Shown here: piece by piece, positions 1-5,191 of the stretch
Position numbering within the stretch: the first letter of the stretch is position 1
Layout of the letters: each line of letters starts with the position of its first letter
Assembly: GCA_030646565.1 (NCBI GenBank)
Contig: JAUSLA010000025.1
Location: forward strand, 1 to 10,165
Origin: a bacterium
GTDB taxonomy: Bacteria; Patescibacteriota; Minisyncoccia; Minisyncoccales; RBG-13-42-11
Length of the DNA: 10,165 nt
Direction: 5' to 3'
The notes under the pieces: generated by a model
What the model saw: the letters and a program-made list of their open reading frames with translations, nothing else
The model's database searches: none
Told to the model about the DNA's origin: nothing
Made by a program: the position numbers and the translations under genes

Positions 1-30
1 AAATAAAAAGGCCGATCTCTTAGGATCGGC
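1..30 (-). terminator. Intrinsic terminator at the left edge
   Basis: GCCGATC (11-17) and GATCGGC (24-30) form a 7-bp perfect stem with a 6-nt loop. On the minus strand it is followed by CTTTTTATTT. It could end the dcw transcript, a short RNA from the promoter at 86-114, or both. Its 5' arm can alternatively pair with 61-70. Confidence 0.8.
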
Positions 31-70
31 TGAATTTTCAATGACTTTTTAATTCAAAACTCAGCCAATC
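24..70 (-). promoter_or_regulatory. Possible antiterminator pairing that competes with the left-edge terminator
   Basis: In the minus-strand RNA, GAUUGGCUGA (70-61) can pair with UCAGCCGAUC (33-24): ten pairs including one G-U. That second segment contains the 5' arm of the terminator stem (30-24), so the two folds exclude each other. This is the layout of an attenuator, but the ligand or signal and any controlled gene are not visible. Confidence 0.4.
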
Positions 71-85
71 TCAAGATCAGTACCT

Positions 86-114
86 TTAATAGCAAAATAA
101 AATTGGGAAGTCAA
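86..114 (-). promoter_or_regulatory. Promoter-like pair in the left gene-free region
   Basis: On the minus strand TTGACT (114-109; 5 of 6 to TTGACA) is separated by 17 nt from TATTAA (91-86; 4 of 6 to TATAAT). Transcription would start near 79 and reach the terminator at 30-1, giving an RNA of about 80 nt with no open reading frame of note. The 220-nt region 1-220 contains no gene that I can see. Confidence 0.45.
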
Positions 115-133
115 AGAGAATAAAGTTCTCTTT
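113..133. repeat. 8-bp hairpin in the left gene-free region
   Basis: AAAGAGAA (113-120) and TTCTCTTT (126-133) pair around a 5-nt loop (TAAAG). The hairpin partly overlaps the promoter-like -35 element at 109-114. No run of T follows on either strand. Confidence 0.45.
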
Positions 134-142
134 TCCACCTGC

Positions 143-159
143 GTCCCGCTTCGCGGGAC
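143..159 (-). repeat. GC-rich hairpin with the stable GCGAAGC core
   Basis: GTCCCGC (143-149) and GCGGGAC (153-159) form a 7-bp perfect stem with a 3-nt loop. On the minus strand the tip reads GCGAAGC, a sequence known to form an exceptionally stable mini-hairpin in DNA. It is the most GC-rich spot of the gene-free region and has no T-tract, so it is not a standard terminator. It may be a dispersed palindromic repeat. Confidence 0.6.
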
Positions 160-220
160 TTTGGAATATAATTTAGGCATTATTATTAAGACGTTTTTTT
201 AGTCGATTTATTACAGAATG

Positions 221-823
221 TTATTTTTTAAGTGTAGCAGAATCCTTATAATCCTTCAAGGCCTCTGAAATTTCAACCAAATTTAAACCCAAAATATCTC
301 CCACTGCCGCCACAGCCAAAACCGCGTAAATATATTCCCTACCGGAAATATCTCTCAGCCAAACCGGCACAATGTTTCCTTTATAATTTATTTTAAAATT
401 CGTATCCCCGTTATTATTTACATCGCTGGCCTGAAAGTCGGCTCCCGATTGGAATCCGAAACATAAAACGCCTAAAGGGGTTTCTGTTTTTAATTCCCGA
501 TTCTGCTCTTCGTCAAAATTGGAAATTAGAAACCCTTGTCCGGGAATTGCTTTAGAAAGAGCTTTAATCTTGTCAAAAGATATATTTTTGCTGTCGGTAA
601 TAACGAAAATCGGAAGAGAAGAATTTTTAATGAAGAATTTAGGTCCTTCAACGTCCTTCAAATCACTCTCTGAAATTAAGGTCTTGCCCGCGATTTTAGG
701 ATATCTTTTCAAAACATGAAAAATTATTTCCATCGTTAATTTACGATTTCCTCCAATCAAAAAAATAATCTTTGGTTTTCTCAAAAGAAAAATAAGTTTT
801 GACAAAAAATTAAAAAATTTCAT
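221..823 (-). CDS. Truncated MurF-like protein, probable pseudoenzyme
   Basis: This encodes a 200-residue protein resembling only the central domain of MurF-type ligases, which add the D-Ala-D-Ala dipeptide to the peptidoglycan precursor. The best match is near the C-terminus (PVWLRDISGREYIYAVLAVA, 153-172, then LGLNLVEISEALKDY, 178-192), where MurF has the Gly-His-x-x-x-Ala helix and the exit of the ATPase domain. The N-terminus KPKIIFLIGGNRKLTMEII (16-34) aligns with the ATP-binding loop, but the G-K-T/S signature is missing. The UDP-substrate domain before it and the C-terminal amino-acid-binding domain after it are both absent; the protein stops exactly at the usual domain border. The reading frame itself is intact and the spacing from ftsI is only 6 nt. 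It is probably translated but unable to act as a ligase. A decayed gene is the alternative. Confidence 0.7.
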   Translation of the reverse strand: MKFFNFLSKLIFLLRKPKIIFLIGGNRKLTMEIIFHVLKRYPKIAGKTLISESDLKDVEGPKFFIKNSSLPIFVITDSKNISFDKIKALSKAIPGQGFLISNFDEEQNRELKTETPLGVLCFGFQSGADFQASDVNNNGDTNFKINYKGNIVPVWLRDISGREYIYAVLAVAAVGDILGLNLVEISEALKDYKDSATLKK

Positions 824-829
824 ATTCGC

Positions 830-2533
830 CTACAATTCGTAGTCCGGCGGTATTTGCCAGTAATCAACAATATATTTTGCCAAATCGTGAAAAATCGGGA
901 CAGCCGAATATTCGGCTGTTTTTGCCTGCGGATTATCCAGTTTTATTAAAATTAAAAATCTTGGATTAAAAGCCGGGGCAAAACCAATGAAACTCTGCCA
1001 GGTTTTATCTGAATAGCCCTTTTTATTGATTTTCAAAGCGGCGTAAGATATTTGGGCGGTTCCCGTTTTGCCCGCAACATAATATCCCGGAACTTTAGCG
1101 GATTTGGTATAGCCATTTTCAACCACGCTTACCATCATTGAGGTCAATTGGGAAATGGTTTTTTGGGAGATAACAGTCGTCTCCTCAATTTGAGGCTGTT
1201 TTTGGGTGACAATATCTGAATTTTTAATTTTATCCACGATATAGGGTTTTATTAATTTACCGCCATTTGCGATACCAGAATAAGCTCGGACTAACTGGAG
1301 AGGCGTCATTTCAATACCTTGGCCGAAGCTTGCCGTGGCGAAATTAATTTCATAACCTTTTTTAAATTCTTTGTTTTCTGAATAGGTTTCCGAGATATCA
1401 ACGCCCGTGGGTTCAAAAACACCGAACCTCTCAACATATTTCAAAAAAAGATTATGGCCCAACTGGCTTTCGGCAAAGACAGCGCCGGTATTGATGGATT
1501 TTTCCAAAACCTCTGTCATTGTCCTTTGGCCCCATACCCTTTTGCCGTAGTTATATACAGTATAACCGCCGATTTTAACTTGGCCATTGTCAACATAACT
1601 TGTCTGCGGGGTAATTTTTTGCTCCTCTAAAGCTCCGGCCATCGTAAGGGGCTTAAAAACGGAACCCGGTTCAAAAATCTTTTGAACGGCTGAATTCTGA
1701 AAAACATCCATATCAACCACCTCTGAATATTTGTTAGAATCAAAATTCGGAAAGTCGGCTAAGGCCAAAATTTTGCCGGTATGCGGCTCCATAACAATAA
1801 TTTCCCCCCCCTCAATCTTCAAGCTCTCCCCGGCTGTTTTTAAAAGCCGCTCTGCCTGAAATTGAATAGAATAATCAATCGTTAAAATAAGATCACTGCC
1901 CTTTGTTTTTTTCTTGCCTTGCAAAGTTTCGTCGTAATATTCCTCTAAACCATACTGCCCCTTTCCATCTTTGTCCAAAAAACCCACAACCTTTGAGGCT
2001 AATGTCTCTTGGGGGTAATATCTGCCCGATTCCTTTCCCAAGTGAACGCCGGTTAAATTCGCTTCTTCTATTCTCTTAATTTCTTCGTCTTGCAATCCTG
2101 TTTTTAACACCGTATATAAGCTTTCTTCCTGTAATTTTTCTAAAATTAAGTTTTTATCTATTTGAAGAATATCGGCCAGGATATTAGCCGTCTTTTCTCT
2201 TTCTTTAGCTTGGACCGAAGATAAAAAAACCAGAGGCCAATCTTTGTTGATAGCCAAGGGTTCTCCCTTTGCAAAAAAAATTTCTCCTCTTTCCCCTCCT
2301 GCGCCATCTTTCAAGATATACTGCCCTTGAGCAAGAGCTTTAAAATACTCGCCGTTTATAACTTGAATAAAAAAAAGCTCGCGAACAACAACCAATCCGC
2401 AAAGAATAAAAATTATAAGGATTAAATTAATCCGCCAAAATTCCATTACCCGAGCCGCAAGCGAAGGGTGGCAAAGAACATGAACGTGTTCTTTAACCTT
2501 GGAAATCCCGGACAATTTTATCTTCCAAGCCAT
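830..2533 (-). CDS. ftsI: FtsI-type penicillin-binding protein (peptidoglycan D,D-transpeptidase)
   Basis: This 567-residue class B penicillin-binding protein cross-links septal peptidoglycan outside the membrane. It has a membrane anchor at about 34-52 (INLILIIFILCGLVVV), a dimerisation/linker domain (about 60-205), and a transpeptidase domain (about 215-557). All three catalytic motifs are present: Ser291-Val-Phe-Lys294, Ser346-Ile-Asn348 and Lys489-Thr-Gly491. No PASTA domain is present. The ATG at 2533 lies 5 nt after ftsL. An alternative start at Met30 (codon 2446-2444, MEFWRINL) gives the shorter tail usual for the family, and the extra 29 residues contain an inverted repeat and show no recognisable conservation. 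It is the fourth gene of the dcw operon, and its stop is 6 nt from the Mur-like gene. The function call is secure; the start is not. Confidence 0.94.
   Translation of the reverse strand: MAWKIKLSGISKVKEHVHVLCHPSLAARVMEFWRINLILIIFILCGLVVVRELFFIQVINGEYFKALAQGQYILKDGAGGERGEIFFAKGEPLAINKDWPLVFLSSVQAKEREKTANILADILQIDKNLILEKLQEESLYTVLKTGLQDEEIKRIEEANLTGVHLGKESGRYYPQETLASKVVGFLDKDGKGQYGLEEYYDETLQGKKKTKGSDLILTIDYSIQFQAERLLKTAGESLKIEGGEIIVMEPHTGKILALADFPNFDSNKYSEVVDMDVFQNSAVQKIFEPGSVFKPLTMAGALEEQKITPQTSYVDNGQVKIGGYTVYNYGKRVWGQRTMTEVLEKSINTGAVFAESQLGHNLFLKYVERFGVFEPTGVDISETYSENKEFKKGYEINFATASFGQGIEMTPLQLVRAYSGIANGGKLIKPYIVDKIKNSDIVTQKQPQIEETTVISQKTISQLTSMMVSVVENGYTKSAKVPGYYVAGKTGTAQISYAALKINKKGYSDKTWQSFIGFAPAFNPRFLILIKLDNPQAKTAEYSAVPIFHDLAKYIVDYWQIPPDYEL
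2473..2494. repeat. 8-bp inverted repeat inside the 5' end of ftsI
   Basis: AAAGAACA (2473-2480) and TGTTCTTT (2487-2494) pair around a 6-nt loop (TGAACG). It lies in the possible N-terminal extension of FtsI (codons 14-21), upstream of the alternative start at Met30, so it may be leader sequence rather than coding. Confidence 0.55.
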
Positions 2534-2538
2534 GTTAA

Positions 2539-2886
2539 TTATTTTGCCAGAACAGTCACCTCTAAAATTCTGATGTATTCTATTTTATTTATTGCTTCAA
2601 AATTTCTAATGTGTTCTTCTATGTTATTTAAGGAACTGGTGTTTGAAAAGCCAATTTTTAAATTCCCGTTTTCTTTCGTAAGCTGAACCAATTGGTTCTG
2701 GGCGCTTTGAATGGAATAATATGTTTTGGTGTAGGCGTTTAATTGAAAAATAGAAAAGATAATAAGAAAAAGAATTAAAAAAAAGATGCTAATCCAGAAA
2801 AGCTTTAGATATCGATTCCCGTAAAGCGGAACTCGATATCTAAAAATTCTAACATTTGGCAAGGATGTAGTCGAAGATTGATACAT
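2539..2886 (-). CDS. ftsL: FtsL-like septum protein
   Basis: This encodes a 115-residue single-pass membrane protein with FtsL topology: a basic cytoplasmic tail (1-28), one membrane helix (about 29-50, FWISIFFLILFLIIFSIF) and an extracytoplasmic coiled coil (about 55-78, with the heptad-like IQSAQNQLVQLTKENGNL). A short C-terminal region (INKIEYIRILEVTVLAK) follows. FtsL works with FtsB and FtsQ to recruit and activate the septal synthase FtsW/FtsI. Sequence conservation in this family is weak, so the call depends on topology and on position between rsmH and ftsI, which is where ftsL normally sits. Gaps are 1 nt upstream and 5 nt downstream. Codons 15-28 contain a 12-bp perfect inverted repeat, listed separately. 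No Shine-Dalgarno motif precedes the ATG. Confidence 0.8.
   Translation of the reverse strand: MYQSSTTSLPNVRIFRYRVPLYGNRYLKLFWISIFFLILFLIIFSIFQLNAYTKTYYSIQSAQNQLVQLTKENGNLKIGFSNTSSLNNIEEHIRNFEAINKIEYIRILEVTVLAK
2804..2844. repeat. 12-bp perfect inverted repeat inside the start of ftsL
   Basis: TTTAGATATCGA (2804-2815) and TCGATATCTAAA (2833-2844) are perfect inverted copies separated by 17 nt. The loop contains a further TTCC/GGAA pairing (2816-2819 with 2828-2831). The structure falls in the cytoplasmic tail of FtsL, a poorly conserved part of the protein. Confidence 0.7.
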
Positions 2887-2887
2887 A

Positions 2888-3778
2888 TTAATTAATCTTT
2901 ATAGCCGCGCGCAATTTAGCTGAACGGGAACGCGGATTTTTCTTAATCTCTGTCCAGCTCGGATGAATCGGCTTTTTGGTAATAATTTTTAAATTGCCTT
3001 CTTTGGCTTTTTCCCTGAAAAAGTTTTTTACTATTCTGTCCTCCAGGGAATGAAAAGAAATAAAGACTAATCTTCCTTCAGGTAAAATCGCTTCCAGAGC
3101 TTGAGGCAATGCTTTTTCTAAGTTGCGAATCTCGTCGTTCACGGCGATTCTCAAGGCCTGAAAGGTTTTGGTGGCAAAATGCCTTCTCTGTCGTTGATAC
3201 CAATAGGGTACCGATTTTTTTATAATTTCCACCAGCTGAAACGTATTTTTAACGGGCTCTGATTTTCTAAAATCAACTATGTTTTGGGCAATTCTTTCCG
3301 CAAACATTTCTTCCCCGTATTCCTTCAAAATTTTTTCAATTTCCCGCCGCGAATATTCGTTTAAAATTTTCTCCGCCGTCAGTTTTTCACCTTTATCGTA
3401 TCTCATGTCCAGTGGCTCATCTTTTTGGAAACTGAATCCCCTTTCGCTTTCTTCCAGATGCCAGCTGGATAATCCTAAGTCAAATAATACTCCGGAAATC
3501 GATTCAAAATTTTCTTCTTTAACAATTTCTTTTAAATTTGCAAAATTATCACACGTCAGAATCAATCGGTTTTTCAATTCTAGATTTGCGATTTTAGATT
3601 TGAGGTTTGAAATTACTTTTTTATCCCAGTCAATTCCCAAAATTTTTCCGTTAGGCCCCGTTTTCTCCAAAATGACTAATGCGTGGCCACCGCCGTCTAT
3701 TGTGCAGTCAATAAAATTATCATTCGGTTTGGGGTCAAGATAATCAATGACTTCTTTTTGAAGAACAGGTACGTGCAT
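2888..3778 (-). CDS. rsmH: RsmH, 16S rRNA (cytosine1402-N4)-methyltransferase
   Basis: RsmH (formerly MraW) uses S-adenosylmethionine to methylate N4 of C1402 in 16S rRNA at the ribosomal P site. The protein has 296 residues, close to the usual 300. It opens with MHVPVLQKEVIDYL, followed by the SAM-binding motif DCTIDGGGHA (24-33) and ILGIDWD (47-53). It also has the family segments GVLFDLGLSSWHLEESERGF, DMRYDKGEKLTAEKILNEYS, ALPEGRLVFISFHSLEDRIVK-like strand (EGRLVFISFHSLEDRIVK), and the C-terminal NPRSRSAKLRAAIK. Nothing essential is missing. It is the second gene of the dcw operon; ftsL begins 1 nt after its stop. The start at 3778 is fixed by the conserved N-terminus and lies just after the TACGAAT repeat. 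Residues around 58-66 are encoded by a degenerate 14-nt tandem repeat. Confidence 0.96.
   Translation of the reverse strand: MHVPVLQKEVIDYLDPKPNDNFIDCTIDGGGHALVILEKTGPNGKILGIDWDKKVISNLKSKIANLELKNRLILTCDNFANLKEIVKEENFESISGVLFDLGLSSWHLEESERGFSFQKDEPLDMRYDKGEKLTAEKILNEYSRREIEKILKEYGEEMFAERIAQNIVDFRKSEPVKNTFQLVEIIKKSVPYWYQRQRRHFATKTFQALRIAVNDEIRNLEKALPQALEAILPEGRLVFISFHSLEDRIVKNFFREKAKEGNLKIITKKPIHPSWTEIKKNPRSRSAKLRAAIKIN
3575..3602. repeat. Tandem 14-nt repeat inside rsmH
   Basis: CAATTCTAGATTTG (3575-3588) and CGATTTTAGATTTG (3589-3602) agree at 12 of 14 positions. The unit is not a multiple of three, so the encoded residues differ. It lies in a variable stretch of RsmH (SNLKSKIANLELKN) between the SAM-binding motif and the next conserved strand. 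Confidence 0.5.
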
Positions 3779-3783
3779 AACCC

Positions 3784-3815
3784 TACGAATTACGAATAGC
3801 TACGAATATACAAAT
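3784..3815 (-). repeat. TACGAAT repeat cluster between mraZ and rsmH
   Basis: TACGAAT occurs at 3784, 3791 and 3801, with a variant TACAAAT at 3809. The offsets are 0, 7, 17 and 25, identical to the cluster before the clp-like gene, and 27 of the 32 bases agree. It ends 5 nt before the rsmH ATG (ATTCGTAGGGTTATG in gene direction) and fills most of the 41-nt intergenic gap. Confidence 0.8.
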
Positions 3816-3819
3816 TTAA

Positions 3820-4251
3820 TTATACGCCGAGTTCTTTCAGACGTTCCGCTATGTCTCCCACTTCTTTTTCTATCTTTGTCTGATATTTTCTCCATTGAAT
3901 TTCATCCCAAATCTCAATGCGGTTGTAAACACCTGCAATAACTATTTTCTTTTTTAAAAAAGCGTAATTCTTCAAATAGTCGGGAATTAAAATTCTTCCC
4001 AGGTTGTCAAAATTAACTTCCATGGCTCCGGTCAGCATTAATCTTGCAAAACCTCTTGCGTCAGCTTGGGATAAAGGCAGCTGCGATAATTTTTTTGCCA
4101 AACTCCCCCATTCTTTGGCTGGATAAAGAAACAAACATTGGTCCAAACCCCTTGTAATTACTGCTTTCTTTTTTAAAAGCTGCCTAAATTTTGGGGGCAC
4201 GGCCAATCTTTTCTTTTCATCTATTAAATAAGTGTATTCTCCTATAAACAT
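3820..4251 (-). CDS. mraZ: MraZ, transcriptional regulator of the division/cell wall operon
   Basis: This 143-residue protein is full length for MraZ, a DNA-binding regulator that forms a ring of SpoVT/AbrB-like domains and controls its own dcw operon. It starts with the family signature MFIGEYTYLIDEKKRLAVPP. Two repeats are visible: the first carries DEKKR (11-15) in place of the usual D-x-K-G-R, and the second carries the better conserved FDNLGRILIP (81-90). The ATG at 4251 is supported by the conserved N-terminus; only a short GGA lies at ribosome-binding distance. It is the first gene of the operon, preceded by a promoter and a four-repeat MraZ box, which suggests negative autoregulation. 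rsmH follows after 41 nt, a gap filled mostly by a dispersed repeat. Identification is secure. Confidence 0.96.
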   Translation of the reverse strand: MFIGEYTYLIDEKKRLAVPPKFRQLLKKKAVITRGLDQCLFLYPAKEWGSLAKKLSQLPLSQADARGFARLMLTGAMEVNFDNLGRILIPDYLKNYAFLKKKIVIAGVYNRIEIWDEIQWRKYQTKIEKEVGDIAERLKELGV

Positions 4252-4271
4252 AGATATCCACAGATATTTCG

Positions 4272-4311
4272 GGTTTTCCCATAGTTATCCACAATCCCCC
4301 ACCTGTTTCCA
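4272..4311 (-). promoter_or_regulatory. MraZ box: four TGGR repeats at 10-bp spacing
   Basis: On the minus strand TGGAA, TGGGG, TGGAT and TGGGA begin at 4311, 4301, 4291 and 4281, exactly 10 bp apart. MraZ proteins are known to bind tandem TGGG-type repeats with this period ahead of their own operon. The array runs from the -10 element into the leader, so binding should block initiation. Confidence 0.8.
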
Positions 4312-4340
4312 GTTTAGCTCACTTCCTGCTACTGCGTCAA
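4311..4340 (-). promoter_or_regulatory. Sigma-70-type promoter of the mraZ (dcw) operon
   Basis: On the minus strand TTGACG (4340-4335; 5 of 6 to TTGACA) is followed after 18 nt by TAAACT (4316-4311; 4 of 6 to TATAAT). Transcription would start near 4304, giving a leader of about 50 nt. It lies downstream of the intrinsic terminator and overlaps the first MraZ repeat. Confidence 0.7.
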
Positions 4341-4412
4341 CATAAATAAACACTTTCAAAATCCCTATAAAAAAGCTATTTTATTCACAGGTAATCCACA
4401 CTCCCTCTAAAG

Positions 4413-4438
4413 AAAAAAACGGGAAGGTATCTTCCCGT
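4413..4438 (-). terminator. Intrinsic terminator between the cassette and the dcw operon
   Basis: ACGGGAAG (4419-4426) and CTTCCCGT (4431-4438) form an 8-bp perfect stem with a 4-nt loop. On the minus strand it is followed by a run of T (4418-4413). It would stop transcripts arriving from the clp-like and PaaX-like genes before the mraZ promoter. Confidence 0.85.
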
Positions 4439-4564
4439 CGATATGCTGACATAATTTTTTATTTGAAATATACTCAGTTTTTGGTTCAATAAAAAATCCA
4501 AAGAAAATCCAAAATTTATATAGATTTAAACACACTAAACTAAAAATTCAAATTACCCGCAAAC

Positions 4565-4586
4565 GCTCGATCGAGCCAATCTGTGA
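4565..4586. repeat. Left 22-bp inverted repeat of the PaaX/Cas2-like cassette
   Basis: This repeat consists of GCTCGATCGAGC followed by CAATCTGTGA and directly abuts the TAA of the PaaX/Cas2-like gene (4587-4589). It matches the reverse complement of 5142-5163 at 21 of 22 positions. Its outer arm is diverged, so unlike the right copy it is not a full palindrome. Confidence 0.85.
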
Positions 4587-5135
4587 TTATGTTGATTTGA
4601 AAAAATATTCCCGGAGATCGTCATCATTCTCGATTTTATTAATTAGTAAAAATCTAATATCTCCAGCTAAATCTCTTTTAACTAATTCTATCAATTCTTG
4701 AATTTCTTCTTTAAATTCATATGGGAAAACCCAAAAACTTTTTTGAAGTTCTTTAAAACCCAGCCATTTAATTTGTCTTCTTAAAAAATTCCGATCATTT
4801 CTTGAAATTTCGGGAACATCCCAACATATCGCCCGCCATTGCCCATCCCATTTTTGTTTTTCTATTTTGCTTTTGATTTTGTATTTAATTATTTCTGTCC
4901 TCCCTTTTGAACTAAGCTGAATTTCCTTATCATTCTTAATTCCAATAAAACCATTCCGTTTTAAACTATTAAGTCCTTTATAAAAAATAGGTTTTGTAAT
5001 TTTATAACCAGAGAATGAGCTAATCCCGGTTATTTTCCTAATTTCATCAAAATCCCAAATTAAAAAAGTAACACCCAAGTCAACCAATTCACTTAATTTT
5101 ATTAAGACTTTATAAGGTATTGAGTTTTCCCGCAT
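4587..5135 (-). CDS. PaaX-like protein with a Cas2-fold C-terminal domain
   Basis: This encodes a 182-residue protein. Residues about 1-90 look like a winged helix (SGYKITKPIFYKGLNSLKRN, with wing IKNDKEIQLSSKGRTEI). Residues 96-175 match the Cas2-like ferredoxin domain of PaaX-type regulators: WDGQWRAICWDVPE (96-109), a basic helix NDRNFLRRQIKWLGF (113-127), and LQKSFWVFPYEF (130-141). Asp106 at the end of the first strand matches the position of the metal-binding Asp of Cas2 nucleases, but nuclease activity cannot be assumed. PaaX itself represses phenylacetate degradation genes, yet no such genes are nearby. There is no cas1, no other cas gene and no CRISPR array either. The gene is alone between inverted repeats, and a palindrome sits just before its ATG with no Shine-Dalgarno motif. 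It is an autoregulator or part of a minimal mobile unit. Confidence 0.8.
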   Translation of the reverse strand: MRENSIPYKVLIKLSELVDLGVTFLIWDFDEIRKITGISSFSGYKITKPIFYKGLNSLKRNGFIGIKNDKEIQLSSKGRTEIIKYKIKSKIEKQKWDGQWRAICWDVPEISRNDRNFLRRQIKWLGFKELQKSFWVFPYEFKEEIQELIELVKRDLAGDIRFLLINKIENDDDLREYFFKST

Positions 5136-5141
5136 AAATGT

Positions 5142-5173
5142 TCACAGATTTGCTCGATCGAGCCAGTTTGTGA
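5142..5173. promoter_or_regulatory. 32-bp imperfect palindrome before the PaaX/Cas2-like gene
   Basis: The 16-nt half-sites match at 13 of 16 positions around the perfect centre GCTCGATCGAGC (5152-5163). The outer arms are TCACAGATTT and CAGTTTGTGA. It lies 6 nt before the ATG at 5135 and 18 nt after the clp-like stop. The symmetry and position fit an operator for the winged-helix protein encoded next to it. It is also the right-hand repeat of the cassette. Confidence 0.6.
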
Positions 5174-5191
5174 CTGAAAAATTTTTAGGCG

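Larger units (their letters stand above)
4254..4400 (+). promoter_or_regulatory. Cluster of four DnaA-box-like 9-mers
   Basis: TTATTCACA (4381-4389) and TTATCCACA (4285-4293) match the DnaA consensus TTATNCACA exactly. TAATCCACA (4392-4400) and ATATCCACA (4254-4262) each differ at one position. All four have the same orientation. One overlaps an MraZ repeat, so part of the similarity may be shared with that operator. Confidence 0.45.
4557..5173. mobile_element. Candidate cassette bracketed by inverted repeats and carrying one PaaX/Cas2-like gene
   Basis: Bases 4565-4586 and the reverse complement of 5142-5163 are identical at 21 of 22 positions. Both contain the palindrome GCTCGATCGAGC and an AATCTGTGA arm that faces inward. 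Outside the cores, CGCAAAC (left) and the complement of GTTTGTG (right) also match after a 2-nt gap, which extends the repeats to about 30 bp. The stop codon abuts the left repeat and the ATG lies 6 nt from the right one, so the gene fills the interval. No transposase and no clear target-site duplication are visible, so mobility is inference. Confidence 0.5.

Noticed and set aside
824..843. ACGAAT-like sequence at the ftsI-mur junction as a third copy of the TACGAAT repeat
   Set aside because: Only one TACGAAT unit is present, in the opposite orientation, lying in the final ftsI codons, without the conserved spacing. It is probably chance.
3279..3743. Plus-strand open frame of 154 codons opposite rsmH
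   Set aside because: It is fully antisense to a well-conserved gene and its translation shows no recognisable domain. The other plus-strand frames (around 519, 2468, 5292, 7815, 9084, 9463 and 9703) are likewise shadows of minus-strand genes.
4441..4556. Possible further regulatory or coding content between the left cassette repeat and the terminator
   Set aside because: The stretch is AT-rich with no open frame, no clear promoter pair and no stable hairpin that I could support.
4565..5163. CRISPR array or CRISPR-cas locus, suggested by repeats around a Cas2-like gene
   Set aside because: There are only two repeat copies, in inverted orientation, about 560 bp apart with a gene between them. 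No spacers and no cas1 are present.
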